47,645 nucleotides of DNA from Dehalococcoidia bacterium (GTDB lineage: Bacteria > Chloroflexota > Dehalococcoidia > Dehalococcoidales > W111), in assembly GCA_011191985.1 (NCBI GenBank), contig DUEU01000081.1:1-47645 (forward strand), given 5' to 3'. Positions 17,099-24,941 of the stretch are shown here, one piece after another (positions within the stretch are counted from its first letter, which is position 1; each line of letters starts with the position of its first letter). The notes under the pieces were generated by a model that was given only the letters and a program-made list of their open reading frames with translations, did no database searches and was not told where the DNA came from. A program made the translations under genes and the position numbers.

Positions 17099-17127
17099 AT
17101 ATTACCATATCTCTACTACCATGTCAA
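17099..17127 (-). promoter_or_regulatory. extended -10 promoter of the lipoprotein-cbi operon
   Basis: On the minus strand TTGACA is followed after 17 bases by TAATAT, with TGG directly before the -10 (extended -10). The -35 is a perfect match. It lies about 170 bases before the lipoprotein start, so the transcript would have a long leader holding operator copies B and A and the hairpin. Confidence 0.6.
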
Positions 17128-17360
17128 GCTACAGGTCTTAAACACTTAAGTAACAGCATTAAAGTCTCATCTCCTAACAATTGTCAGTCGGCACTATGGT
17201 AGGCTATGTGATGACTCCTGTCATGGCGTCTCTGGGGCAGCTCATACAGCTTTAAAAGTACCATTAATAAACGGCCTTCTCCAAAAGGGCAGGTATACGA
17301 AGAGGTTCTGGCCACATGCCATTGACCTTCCCCCGTTTAATAGGCTAATAACTAACAACA

Positions 17361-17389
17361 TTGACACCGCGATGGCCATATGGTATTAT
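17361..17389 (+). promoter_or_regulatory. arsR promoter
   Basis: TTGACA, 17 bases, TATTAT: the -35 is perfect and the -10 matches 5 of 6. It overlaps the upstream in-frame extension of the arsR frame (ATG at 17372), which argues that translation starts further in, at 17429. Confidence 0.7.
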
Positions 17390-17413
17390 ATGCTTATAAG
17401 CGCATATAGTATC
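17382..17413. promoter_or_regulatory. ArsR operator at arsR
   Basis: GGTATTATATG and CATATAGTATC form an inverted repeat (9 of 11 matching) around a 10-base centre, overlapping the -10 of the arsR promoter. Its core 17384-17405 recurs downstream at 17816-17837 (18 of 22 bases), so it is a likely autoregulatory ArsR site. Confidence 0.6.
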
Positions 17414-17428
17414 AAAGGGGTTAAGAGC

Positions 17429-17803
17429 TTGAGAGATACGATTAAAGCCTTCAAAGCCCTTTCCGACGAGACAAGGATCAGGATACTGAATATTCTCATG
17501 GAGCGGGAGTGTTGCGTCTGCGAGGTTATGCAGGCACTTGATATCTCGCAGACCAGGGCCTCGCGTAATCTGGCTGCACTCTACGACGCCGGTTTCCTAA
17601 GGCTGAGGAAGGATGGCCTCTGGTCGCTCTATTCCATCGATAAGGAAAGTATGCCGGAGTATTTAACCGACCTGGTACGGGCGGTGACCAAGGCCCTGGA
17701 AGGAAATAAGGAGGTCGGGTTGGACTGCGAGCGACTCAAAAAAGCAGAGCGGGTAGGCCCGGGCTGTGCCGACAGGATGCGCTGGGGGAAGCCTTCCGCC
17801 TAG
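17429..17803 (+). CDS. arsR: ArsR/SmtB family arsenite-responsive repressor
   Basis: The 124-residue winged-helix repressor has KALSDETRIRILNILMERECCVCEV, in which Cys29 and Cys31 form the CVC arsenite site of classical ArsR (ELCVCDL type). The recognition region is DISQTRASRNLAALYDAGFL. Without arsenite it would sit on the operator over its own promoter and release on binding As(III). TTG 17429 is chosen because AAAGGGG lies 8 bases before it and because the longer frame from ATG 17372 would begin inside the promoter and operator. It precedes the arsenite pump gene. Confidence 0.9.
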   Translation: MRDTIKAFKALSDETRIRILNILMERECCVCEVMQALDISQTRASRNLAALYDAGFLRLRKDGLWSLYSIDKESMPEYLTDLVRAVTKALEGNKEVGLDCERLKKAERVGPGCADRMRWGKPSA

Positions 17804-17815
17804 ATTTTTTAACCT

Positions 17816-17837
17816 TATTATATACTTTAATGCGCAT
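17816..17837. promoter_or_regulatory. second ArsR operator copy, before acr3
   Basis: The stretch matches 17384-17405, the arsR operator core, at 18 of 22 positions. It lies between the arsR stop and the small ORF/acr3, so the pump gene may have its own ArsR-controlled promoter. TATTAT or TATACT could serve as -10, but no clear -35 is visible. Confidence 0.5.
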
Positions 17838-17853
17838 TATAGGATAGAACTAG

Positions 17854-17967
17854 GTGGCATCGGGCCTAATGATTGATGAGAAGCAGGTCCGTTCAGGGCT
17901 GGTGCCTACCAAGGTAGAAGTGACAACCTTCATCACCAATGCCTGGCTGAGGAATAAGCATGACTGA
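17854..17967 (+). CDS. small ORF of unknown function between arsR and acr3
   Basis: A GTG-started frame of 37 codons ends 8 bases inside acr3, with an alternative ATG at 17869. An AGGA lies 9 bases before the GTG. The product ([20 protein letters not shown] at its start, ending NAWLRNKHD) has no membrane segment or known motif that I recognise. It may be a leader peptide that couples translation to acr3, a remnant, or chance. I am unsure it is a gene. Confidence 0.3.
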   Translation: MASGLMIDEKQVRSGLVPTKVEVTTFITNAWLRNKHD

Positions 17968-19033
17968 TAGTAAATCAGATAACGTAGTCGGCAAGCTATC
18001 GTTTCTAGACCGGTTTTTAACCCTCTGGATATTCCTCGCCATGGGTTTCGGGGTGGGGCTGGGTTATTTTGTCCCACGGGTGGCTGATTTTATTGGATTC
18101 TTCCAGGTGGATACCACTTCCATCCCGATTGCCATTGGTCTTATCCTGATGATGTACCCGCCGCTGGCCAAGGTGCGCTACGAGGAGATGGGCCCTGTAT
18201 TTCGCAACTGGAGGGTACTGTGCCTGTCGCTGGTGCAGAACTGGATTATCGGCCCGATACTCATGTTCTTCCTGGCCATTCTGTTCCTCGGCTTCATATG
18301 GCCATACCCGGAATATATGTACGGCCTAATCATGATCGGGCTGGCCCGCTGTATTGCCATGGTCATTGTCTGGAACGAACTGGCCAGGGGTGATAGGGAG
18401 TACGCCGCCGGTCTGGTGGCCTTTAACTCCGTATTCCAGATAGTCTTCTATACCGTCTACGCTTACGTCTTCATCACCATATTACCGGGCTGGTTCGGCC
18501 TGGAGGGCTCCGCGGTCGAGGTGACTATGGGCGAGATAGCCAGGAGTGTGTTCATCTATCTTGGTATCCCCTTCTTCGGTGGTATGATTACCCGGTTCGC
18601 CCTCATCAAAGCCAAGGGACGTGAGTGGTATGAGAGCAGGTTTATCCCCAGGATAAGCCCCATCACGCTGGCGGCATTGCTGTTTACCATCGTGGTCATG
18701 TTCTCGCTCAAGGGCGAACTCATCGTACAGATACCGCTGGATGTGGTGCGTATCGCTGTTCCCCTGCTTGTCTATTTCGTGGTAATGTTTCTGGTATCGT
18801 TCTATATGGGCAAGAAAATCGGGGCCGACTACGCCAAAACGACCAGCATTGCCTTTACCGCCGCCAGCAACAACTTCGAACTGGCTATCGCCGTGGCCGT
18901 GGCCGTTTTCGGCATCGGCTCCGGTCAGGCCTTTGCCGCGGTCATCGGTCCGTTGGTCGAGGTGCCGGTGCTCATCAGCCTGGTTAACGTAGCCTTTTAC
19001 TTCAAACGAAAGTTATTTGCCATGGAGACATAA
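17960..19033 (+). CDS. acr3: arsenite efflux transporter ACR3
   Basis: The 357-residue membrane protein has ten predicted helices of the bile acid:sodium symporter superfamily and exports As(III) from the cell. The essential cysteine is in [14 protein letters not shown] (Cys131), and the essential glutamate in [18 protein letters not shown] (Glu307); both are diagnostic of ACR3. A GAGG lies about 7 bases before the ATG. It is the effector gene of the arsR operon. No arsenate reductase (arsC) is next to it, so arsenite may be the main form met in an anaerobic habitat. Confidence 0.95.
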   Translation: MTDSKSDNVVGKLSFLDRFLTLWIFLAMGFGVGLGYFVPRVADFIGFFQVDTTSIPIAIGLILMMYPPLAKVRYEEMGPVFRNWRVLCLSLVQNWIIGPILMFFLAILFLGFIWPYPEYMYGLIMIGLARCIAMVIVWNELARGDREYAAGLVAFNSVFQIVFYTVYAYVFITILPGWFGLEGSAVEVTMGEIARSVFIYLGIPFFGGMITRFALIKAKGREWYESRFIPRISPITLAALLFTIVVMFSLKGELIVQIPLDVVRIAVPLLVYFVVMFLVSFYMGKKIGADYAKTTSIAFTAASNNFELAIAVAVAVFGIGSGQAFAAVIGPLVEVPVLISLVNVAFYFKRKLFAMET

Positions 19034-19155
19034 TCAGGTTCTGCTATCTGGCAGGAAAAAGGGGACACACTCGGGATAGACTTGAGTATTGCCGTTTCAT
19101 ATCAACCCCCACTCGGTCGGCCTGTATGAAAAAAATCGACTTATGACAGGTTACT

Positions 19156-19530
19156 CTATCCCGTTCCGGCAGGCACTTTGTCTATCGCCACCAGGACCTT
19201 ACCTCCCTCGACCTTTACCCGGTAGGTATTCAGCGGCCTGGGTGATTTGACCATTCTGGCCAGGGACAGCTTGACCCCGCTCCAGTCCGTCCACTTGACC
19301 ACATGACCGTCAATCAGGTCAAACTGAGAATGATGGCGCGGGCAGGTGACAATAGTTTTTTCCAGCTTTCCTTCGGACAGTCTGCTACCCAGGTGAGGGC
19401 AGCGGTTGTCAGCAGCATAGAAGTCGTCACCGACTCGCGCCAGGAGAATCTCGCCTTTGCCGGTGTTGAACATCTTCATTTGTCCGCTCTGGAGCTCATT
19501 ACCTCCCGGAGCTTCTATAAAGTCAGTCAT
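19156..19530 (-). CDS. Rieske-type [2Fe-2S] ferredoxin
   Basis: The 124-residue soluble protein has the Rieske pair CPHLGSRLSEG (Cys44, His46) and CPRHHSQFDL (Cys63, His66). It resembles small Rieske ferredoxins that feed electrons to oxygenases or reductases, and lacks a membrane anchor. GGAGGTG precedes the ATG. It is a single gene, with no oxygenase next to it, so its redox partner is unknown. Confidence 0.92.
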   Translation of the reverse strand: MTDFIEAPGGNELQSGQMKMFNTGKGEILLARVGDDFYAADNRCPHLGSRLSEGKLEKTIVTCPRHHSQFDLIDGHVVKWTDWSGVKLSLARMVKSPRPLNTYRVKVEGGKVLVAIDKVPAGTG

Positions 19531-19740
19531 TTTGCACCTCCGATGTACTCCATGATTTACCCTAGCTTAGCAATCAAAGTATCTAGAAGTCATAAAACCA
19601 GGCGGTAAATAATTACCAAACTATGACATTTCAAATCCATGTATCGCAGTAGCGGGTGATAAAAGTCACCGACGGCGCTAAAGCTTGCTTGTATCATACA
19701 ATGATAAGCAGAGGTGGTCTGAGGTGCTAGAAGAGAGGAG

Positions 19741-19973
19741 GTGGAGTGTGACAAACATAATCTTGTTGGGTCAATGGATCTTTCCCAGGTCCAGCTCCTC
19801 GCTGGCGGCGGTGAATCGGCGGGGAGTGGTTTAAGGTTCCCGAGCTCCTCGTGAGCGTTTGGAGCTCTCTAGATGAGAGGGCGATTTGGCGAAGGTAACC
19901 AAAATGGAGGAGTAGTGGAACGAAGTTAAGGGCAGGCTCCGGCAATATGGCTGCTGAGAGGCCTGCTCTTTTT
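19741..19973 (+). ncRNA. candidate structured RNA in the spacer before the PP2C gene
   Basis: Spacer 19531-20039 (509 bases) has no convincing ORF. From about 19741 it is rich in stems: CCAGC/GCTGG (19791-19805), GAGCTCC/GGAGCTC (19842-19867), CTCTC/GAGAG (19865-19879), and a terminal stem followed by T5 at 19969-19973. AGCTCCTCG occurs twice. No promoter could be fixed and no known RNA family is recognised. A decayed insertion element is the main alternative. Confidence 0.25.
19930..19973 (+). terminator. terminator-like hairpin with U-run
   Basis: GGGCAGGC pairs with GCCTGCTC (8 bases, one G-U) across a 23-base loop and is followed by five T. It may end the candidate RNA or attenuate transcription into the PP2C gene. 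Confidence 0.4.
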
Positions 19974-20009
19974 GGGCGCCAGTATACAGCGCAACTCTGC
20001 CTAAGTTTG

Positions 20010-20018
20010 TGGTATAAA
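20010..20018 (+). promoter_or_regulatory. possible extended -10 promoter of the PP2C gene
   Basis: TGG followed by TATAAA lies 22 bases before the PP2C ATG. There is no good -35, so this would be an extended -10 promoter. Confidence 0.3.
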
Positions 20019-20039
20019 ATAAAAGGTAGTGGGGGAGTT

Positions 20040-20777
20040 ATGGAAGTTGCCATAGTTTCGGAAAAGGGAATGCGGCCGACTATGGAGGATGCCCATTTCG
20101 TGGACTCAGACTTTGCTGGTAAAGGGTGGCTGTATGCTGGCATCTATGACGGCCATGGTGGTGAGGCGGCGGCGGAGTATGCTTCACAAAACTTGTCCCG
20201 GATATTCCGGGAGCGACTGCTATCCGGCTTGCCTCCGGCAAAGGCATTTATGGAAAGCTACCAAGCGGTATCAGACCAGATGAACGAGCTTGATTCGGGA
20301 ACGACCTCGGTGGACGTACTTATCAGAGAAGGTAAGGCCTATGCCGCCAATGTGGGTGATGCCAGAGCTATCGTAGTCGGCAGGAAAGGCGTTCAGCAGT
20401 TGACCGTTGACCATAGACTAGATAACCCTGATGAAAGACAGCGGGTGGAGAGAATGGGAGGACGTATCTGGTACCCTTATACCTACCGAGGGGTGCAGGG
20501 GATAATGCCGACCCGCACCCTGGGCGATAGTTACTTCAAGCCGGTGGGAATCATCGCCACACCTTCGGTTGGTGAGTACGAGATTACAGATGACGACTTT
20601 TTACTACTGGCAGCGTGCGATGGACTTTTTGACTTCATGGAGAACGAAGAGATTGCTCGTCTCGCCAGAGAATATATTAGCCCAGAAAGCCTGCTTGAGG
20701 CATTAAAACATGAAATACTAGTAAACCGCCTGGGCACGGACAACCTGACTATGGTTGCTGTTTCCCTGGCGCTATAG
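20040..20777 (+). CDS. PP2C-family serine/threonine protein phosphatase
   Basis: The 245-residue catalytic domain stands alone: RPTMEDAHF, then YDGHGGEAAAEYA, GTTS, AANVGDARAI, LTVDHRLDNPDERQRVERMG, TRTLGD, AACDGLFDFM and DNLTMVAVSL. The aspartates that bind the two metal ions are all present (MED, YDGHGG, CDGLFD, DNLT). It removes phosphate from Ser/Thr of proteins in the cytoplasm. ATG 20040 follows GGGGGAG closely; the longer frame upstream extends into the structured spacer and is rejected. No partner kinase gene is adjacent. Confidence 0.93.
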   Translation: MEVAIVSEKGMRPTMEDAHFVDSDFAGKGWLYAGIYDGHGGEAAAEYASQNLSRIFRERLLSGLPPAKAFMESYQAVSDQMNELDSGTTSVDVLIREGKAYAANVGDARAIVVGRKGVQQLTVDHRLDNPDERQRVERMGGRIWYPYTYRGVQGIMPTRTLGDSYFKPVGIIATPSVGEYEITDDDFLLLAACDGLFDFMENEEIARLAREYISPESLLEALKHEILVNRLGTDNLTMVAVSLAL

Positions 20778-20794
20778 AGGCCCCACGAGGCCTC
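20777..20794 (+). terminator. weak hairpin at the PP2C stop
   Basis: GAGGCC and GGCCTC pair over a 6-base loop starting at the last base of the stop codon. There is no T-run, so this is only a weak terminator candidate. Confidence 0.25.
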
Positions 20795-20919
20795 GGGGAC
20801 GGCCGCGGCAGCCCGCGAGCAGTTGATGATAAAATGTTGAACCTGCGCGGCTCAGCGCTAGTGCTTTCATCTCCACACCATTCAAAGCCAGCGACGTGGC
20901 GACTAGAATCAATGCGTTT

Positions 20920-22191
20920 CTAAGCCACTTGCGTCCTATCGCCGGCTGAGGGAGTCGTTAACAAGCTGACCGTACCTACGATGACTACGCCGGCAAAGGC
21001 ATACCAGGCACCTTGATAACTCCCGAAATTGTCAAATACCCATCCAGCAAGAGGTGAGCCTATTATTTGGCCTATCATCATTACACCCATAACAAGGCCA
21101 AGTATAGTGCCCAACCTGACCCTACCAAAGTATTCCCGTACTAAAGCTGATGTCATAGGAATGGGAGCCCCGAAACCGACGCCAAAAAAGATAACGAATA
21201 GCACAAGTAGCCATGGTTCTGCGTTAGAAGCGGTATAACCGAGCAACAGCATACCTAGAACGGTCACAGCAAAGCCTAGAGACGTTACCCACCTTTTTTC
21301 GTATCTATCCCCGAACCAACCAAAGCTGAGGCGGCCGAAAATGCTTACTAGTGATATAGCGCTGGCCACCAAGCTAGAGGTTGACCTGGCAACGCCAACA
21401 GTGCTCAGGTAAGGCATTACGTGGGTTATCACGGCCATTACCGCCAAAACATGACACGCCAGTCCCAGTGATATGTGCCAGAAGGCTCTACTCTTCAAGG
21501 TTTGCCGAACTCCTATGTCCACCTCGGTGCTTTGTACGGAGGTCAGACCATTGTCAGTAACTATCTTTTTGCTTACATCACCATCAGGCAAATAGCCATA
21601 CTGCTCGGGCTTGTGCCTGATTATAGGCACAAGCGGCAAAAGGATAACCCATGCACCCAGACCAAGGATTATCATTGCCGTTCGCCAGCGGAATATATCA
21701 ATGAGTAGAGTTATTAACGGGACGAAGAGACCCCCAATGGCGTGGCCACTCATTGCAATACCAGTAGCGGTAGACACTTTCCTCTGAAACCAGTTCCCCA
21801 CCAACGTCATCGTAAGAATGCCGCCACACGCACTTATGCCTATGGATAGCAGGATGAAAGCCCCATAGAAAGTCACCAAAGAATTAATGCGGCTAAGAAG
21901 CAACAAGCCAAGACCGATGATGACAATTCCGGCGAAAACTGGCTTCCTTGGCCCCAAGCGGTCAATAAGAAATCCTACCAGTGGGGCGAGAAGGCCTGTT
22001 TCCACGCCGCGTATTGAAGCGGCAAAGGAGACCTGCGCATAGCTCCAGCCAAAATCATTCGCAATCGGCTCAAAAATAGCGGTGAAACCATAGAAGACAA
22101 TCCCGGATACATATGCCGCCATCAGAGAAACGGCACCGATAATCCACCAGCCGTAGAACACCCTATGCTGCTTCTGTTCAAAATCGCTCAT
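20920..22191 (-). CDS. MFS transporter, oxalate/formate antiporter-like (monocarboxylate type)
   Basis: The 423-residue protein has twelve predicted helices. The N-terminal half starts FYGWWIIGAVSLMAAYVSGIVFYGF and has GFLIDRLGPRKPVFAG, the loop 2-3 MFS signature. The second half holds GRLSFGWFGDRYEKRW. FYGWW near the start and the overall pattern fit the OxlT/MCT-like group of organic-acid carriers. The substrate is likely a small carboxylate, but this is not certain. No strong ribosome binding site precedes the ATG. Confidence 0.9.
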   Translation of the reverse strand: MSDFEQKQHRVFYGWWIIGAVSLMAAYVSGIVFYGFTAIFEPIANDFGWSYAQVSFAASIRGVETGLLAPLVGFLIDRLGPRKPVFAGIVIIGLGLLLLSRINSLVTFYGAFILLSIGISACGGILTMTLVGNWFQRKVSTATGIAMSGHAIGGLFVPLITLLIDIFRWRTAMIILGLGAWVILLPLVPIIRHKPEQYGYLPDGDVSKKIVTDNGLTSVQSTEVDIGVRQTLKSRAFWHISLGLACHVLAVMAVITHVMPYLSTVGVARSTSSLVASAISLVSIFGRLSFGWFGDRYEKRWVTSLGFAVTVLGMLLLGYTASNAEPWLLVLFVIFFGVGFGAPIPMTSALVREYFGRVRLGTILGLVMGVMMIGQIIGSPLAGWVFDNFGSYQGAWYAFAGVVIVGTVSLLTTPSAGDRTQVA

Positions 22192-22415
22192 GTATCAGCT
22201 CTGGCCTAAATATCTCTGAACCACAACTCTTAGAAAAAATGCTCGGAGGTACGTACGATGCATCAGTTGTTAATGCTATCACCCCTGTTTGTGATATGCA
22301 AGGCTTATTAAGGACTGAAAGCCCCCGGCAGAATAATAATAGTCCCGGGGCGGTAGCTCACAATAGCAAGTGAAGGAGATTTAATTACAAGTAGTTTTGG
22401 AGTTGCTGGATTGTC

Positions 22416-22459
22416 AGCTCATAACCAGAAGGTCGTTGGTTCGGAGCCAACCCCCGCTA
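22416..22459 (+). pseudogene. 3' half of a tRNA-Met-like gene, possible attachment-site scar
   Basis: The stretch matches the typical 3' half of a tRNA-Met from the anticodon loop on: CTCATAA with anticodon CAT at 22420-22422, AAGGTC, a T-arm GTTGG-TTCGGAG-CCAAC and acceptor CCCCGCT plus A. The upstream half does not pair: the five bases before the loop cannot form the anticodon stem. A 5'-half-like GGTAGCTCA occurs 70 bases upstream, too far for a working tRNA. Similarity starting at the anticodon loop is what tRNA-targeting integrases leave behind. Nothing else is seen in spacer 22192-22536. Confidence 0.5.
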
Positions 22460-22536
22460 CTGAGGGGACAAAAAGGGGAGCAAATATGCCGCCTTCTTTT
22501 TATTTTTATCTTAGGCTTTTATCGAATTCCATAGCT

Positions 22537-23979
22537 TTATTTGCCAATATATTTCAAGATATTCTTGCCGGCGATGCGACCGGAATTAATGGCAAATGCT
22601 GATGAACCTCCCGAAGCAACATTAATGGGGTAACTATCTCCCCACATACCACCAGCATCAAATCCGCCAGCGTAGAGGCCGGTGATGGCTATGTCTTTTT
22701 TATTCACTACCTCTGCTTTGTGGTTGATTTTGATTCCTCCCTTGGTTCCCAGAAAGACAGTGTGGGCCTTTACGGCGTAGAACTTCGGCCCTTTCAGTGG
22801 CCGGAGGTATTTGGGATCCTTGGCAAAGAGGTCGTCATAGCCTTTTTCACAGAAATGGTTGTACTCGTTAACGGTAGCCCTGAGCACCGCCGGGTCAATA
22901 TCTATTTTCTTGGCTAATTCTTCCACGGAGTCGGCCACAAATATTTGCGTATTCCCCCTTTCCAGCGCGGCATTCAGTTCTTTGTCGAAGCCAACCGGGC
23001 GGGTGCCGGGAAGATTGTCCCAAGCTACATTCCGGTCGATTCCCCCCTCAAGCAGGCGCTGCTTGATGGACTCATCAAATATGCTGTAGGTGTAGCCTTC
23101 TTTATGCCTGGCGTTAACGTTGCCTACCGAGGTATCGTAAAAGGCGATACCCTCGTTACAGAACCGCTCTCCTTGCTGGTTGACCCAGAGGTCGGGCTGG
23201 ACCACGGCAAACTCGATGGGATTCTTCATAGCGAACCCCTCCCCCAGAGGCCCAACACGAAACACCTCCAGGACGCCTATACCTTCCTCGGCAGCGCCGA
23301 CTTCCCAGGCCATGCGTATGCCGTCACCCACCTTATCAACGTTACCGATGGGAAGAATGTTAACGTCCAAATCAAAACCAGTGTACTTCTTTATCCACTC
23401 TTTGTTGTTGGCGTAGCCGCCACTGGCGACCACGACCGCCTTGGCTGCCACCGTTATTTCTTCGCCGCCTTCTGTCTCCGCAATAACGCCGGTGACCCGT
23501 TCGCCTTCCTTGAGGATTTTCTTTACCGGAGTCGCCAGCCTGATATCAACTCCCTTTTCTCTGGCCCGGGTGGCCAGCGTTTTCACCACCGCCTCTCCGG
23601 TACCCTTGACAACATGATAGGTACGAGGCGCATCGGGCATGTTAATACCGACCTCGATGAACTCAACCCCCTGTTTCTGCAGCCAGTCAATGGTGCCGGC
23701 GGACTCATCAACGAAAGCCCTCACCAAGCGGGCGTTGGCCCGCCAGTGGCTGTACTCCATGATATTTTTGAAGGCCTGGTCCCGGGAGTAGGCAATGTAC
23801 CTCCGCCGCTGCATAGCGCTTTCAACGGCAAATATGCCTTCGAAGAAGTTGGATGACCCTCCCAGGGAGCGTTGCTTTTCAAAAAGGATGACCTTGGCCC
23901 CCCCCTCGGCCGCGGTTAAGGTCGCCGCCAAGCCGCACACACCAGAGCCAATAACAACAACATCGGTTTCTGTATGCAC
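22537..23979 (-). CDS. FAD-dependent oxidoreductase, fumarate reductase flavoprotein family
   Basis: The 480-residue protein has a FAD fold at the start (VVVIGSGVCGLAATLTAAEGG, then LFEKQRSLGGSS). The mid-domain contains AKAVVVASGGYANNKEW. The C-terminal block has GTKGGIKINHKAEV, LYAGGFDAGGMWGDSYP and GSSAFAINSGRIAGKNI. These match the FAD_binding_2 family (fumarate reductase, urocanate reductase, ketosteroid dehydrogenase). No signal peptide, haem domain or FMN domain is present, so a soluble cytoplasmic enzyme reducing or oxidising an alpha-beta double bond is likely. The substrate is unknown. GAGAGGTG precedes the ATG, and a strong promoter lies upstream. Confidence 0.92.
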   Translation of the reverse strand: MHTETDVVVIGSGVCGLAATLTAAEGGAKVILFEKQRSLGGSSNFFEGIFAVESAMQRRRYIAYSRDQAFKNIMEYSHWRANARLVRAFVDESAGTIDWLQKQGVEFIEVGINMPDAPRTYHVVKGTGEAVVKTLATRAREKGVDIRLATPVKKILKEGERVTGVIAETEGGEEITVAAKAVVVASGGYANNKEWIKKYTGFDLDVNILPIGNVDKVGDGIRMAWEVGAAEEGIGVLEVFRVGPLGEGFAMKNPIEFAVVQPDLWVNQQGERFCNEGIAFYDTSVGNVNARHKEGYTYSIFDESIKQRLLEGGIDRNVAWDNLPGTRPVGFDKELNAALERGNTQIFVADSVEELAKKIDIDPAVLRATVNEYNHFCEKGYDDLFAKDPKYLRPLKGPKFYAVKAHTVFLGTKGGIKINHKAEVVNKKDIAITGLYAGGFDAGGMWGDSYPINVASGGSSAFAINSGRIAGKNILKYIGK

Positions 23980-24033
23980 AGTTACACCTCTCTATTTTTA
24001 TTGGGGACCACTTATTTCGCCGACTGGAATTTG

Positions 24034-24062
24034 AGTATAATCTTACAGCCATGTTCTGTCAA
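24034..24062 (-). promoter_or_regulatory. strong promoter of the FAD oxidoreductase gene
   Basis: The minus strand reads TTGACA, 17 bases, TATACT: a perfect -35 and 5 of 6 in the -10, 54 bases before the start codon. Confidence 0.7.
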
Positions 24063-24200
24063 CCTCCCGCCATTTGTCCCTTCAAATCCAATCCCCAGTT
24101 TACTATAATTTTCAAGCCCAACATGAATACTGGTTTCCTTTTTTGATTTATCATTTTACAGTTACAATCTATGACTGCTAAAAATATTATTGTCTAGGTA

Positions 24201-24229
24201 TTGACAAAATTAATATTATATATTATAAT
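24201..24229 (+). promoter_or_regulatory. perfect-consensus sigma-70 promoter of the DUF2089 operon
   Basis: TTGACA, 17 bases, TATAAT: all 12 positions and the spacer match the consensus. It sits in very AT-rich DNA 50 bases before the DUF2089 ATG. Such a promoter is expected to be strong or to need a repressor. Confidence 0.8.
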
Positions 24230-24278
24230 ATATGAAGATATTTAATATGTATATTAATAAAATTAATGGTGGTTAAAA

Positions 24279-24641
24279 ATGGCTAAAGAGTGGCAAGAAC
24301 TGACAAAAATGACCCAGGGTAAACCAGTAACCGTCGAACGTGTCCGTCTGGCGGATAGCGATATTGCCATCGAAGGCAGCTTTACGCTCCCTCCTCTAGC
24401 CAACCTCTCAGCCGAGGACCAGGTCTTTGTGATGGCCTTTGTCCGCTGCCACGGCTCCATCAAGGAGATGGAAGAGATGTTTGGCATAAGCTATCCCACC
24501 GTGAAAAACCGGATTAACCGCATCGCCCGGCAGCTTGAGTTCGTTGAGATTGTCAAGGTCTCCGCCGAAACAGAAGTAATTGGCGAATTAGAACGGGGTG
24601 AAATCTCCGCCGAGGAAGCAATAAGGAGGTTATCGAAATGA
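24279..24641 (+). CDS. DUF2089 family HTH protein
   Basis: The 120-residue protein has a helix-turn-helix region around FVRCHGSIKEMEEMFGISYP and TVKNRINRIARQLEF, and a C-terminal helix EVIGELERGEISAEEAIRRL that is repeated in style by the downstream YvlB-like protein. It matches the DUF2089 family, small probable DNA-binding proteins found beside YvlB-type envelope-stress genes. A weak GGTGG lies 7 bases before the ATG. The stop overlaps the next start in ATGA. It is a likely regulator of its own operon. Confidence 0.88.
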   Translation: MAKEWQELTKMTQGKPVTVERVRLADSDIAIEGSFTLPPLANLSAEDQVFVMAFVRCHGSIKEMEEMFGISYPTVKNRINRIARQLEFVEIVKVSAETEVIGELERGEISAEEAIRRLSK

Positions 24642-24916
24642 AGCGACCACCCGTGTTAATGCGTGTGAAAATTAAGGGAGGGGACAGGGGATTCGGCTTG
24701 TGGCTGCCGCTCTTTCTGCTGCTACCCTTGGCGCTGGTAGTATTTATTATCCTTTCGCCGCTGATATTAATCGCTGTCATTGTTCTATGGCCAAGTGGCT
24801 GGGGGAAGAGGGCTCTCCTCGTATTGCAGGCTGCCCTCGAGATATTCTGCTCAATGCGCGGCTTAAAAGTTGCTGTTCAGAACCGTCAGCAATACGTATT
24901 TATTTCCGTCGTATAG
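24638..24916 (+). CDS. small basic membrane protein
   Basis: The 92-residue protein has a long hydrophobic stretch from about residue 22 to 52 (LWLPLFLLLPLALVVFIILS and onward), enough for one or two helices, then a basic tail. No named family is recognised. It is translationally coupled to the DUF2089 gene by ATGA overlap and followed 25 bases later by the YvlB-like gene, so it is probably the membrane part of this three-gene unit. Confidence 0.75.
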   Translation: MKRPPVLMRVKIKGGDRGFGLWLPLFLLLPLALVVFIILSPLILIAVIVLWPSGWGKRALLVLQAALEIFCSMRGLKVAVQNRQQYVFISVV

Positions 24917-24941
24917 ACAGTTAAAAAAGGAGGGTATTACC

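Noticed and set aside
16927-17370. Possible cobalamin or nickel riboswitch before the cbi operon
   Set aside because: No B12 box or known riboswitch core was seen; the leader shows DNA operator-like repeats instead.
19727-20143. 138-codon minus-strand ORF crossing the PP2C start
   Set aside because: It overlaps the conserved start of PP2C on the other strand and shows no motif; the region is more likely non-coding.
22945-23856. 303-codon plus-strand ORF opposite the FAD oxidoreductase
   Set aside because: Antisense to the flavoprotein motifs on the minus strand; composition is not protein-like.
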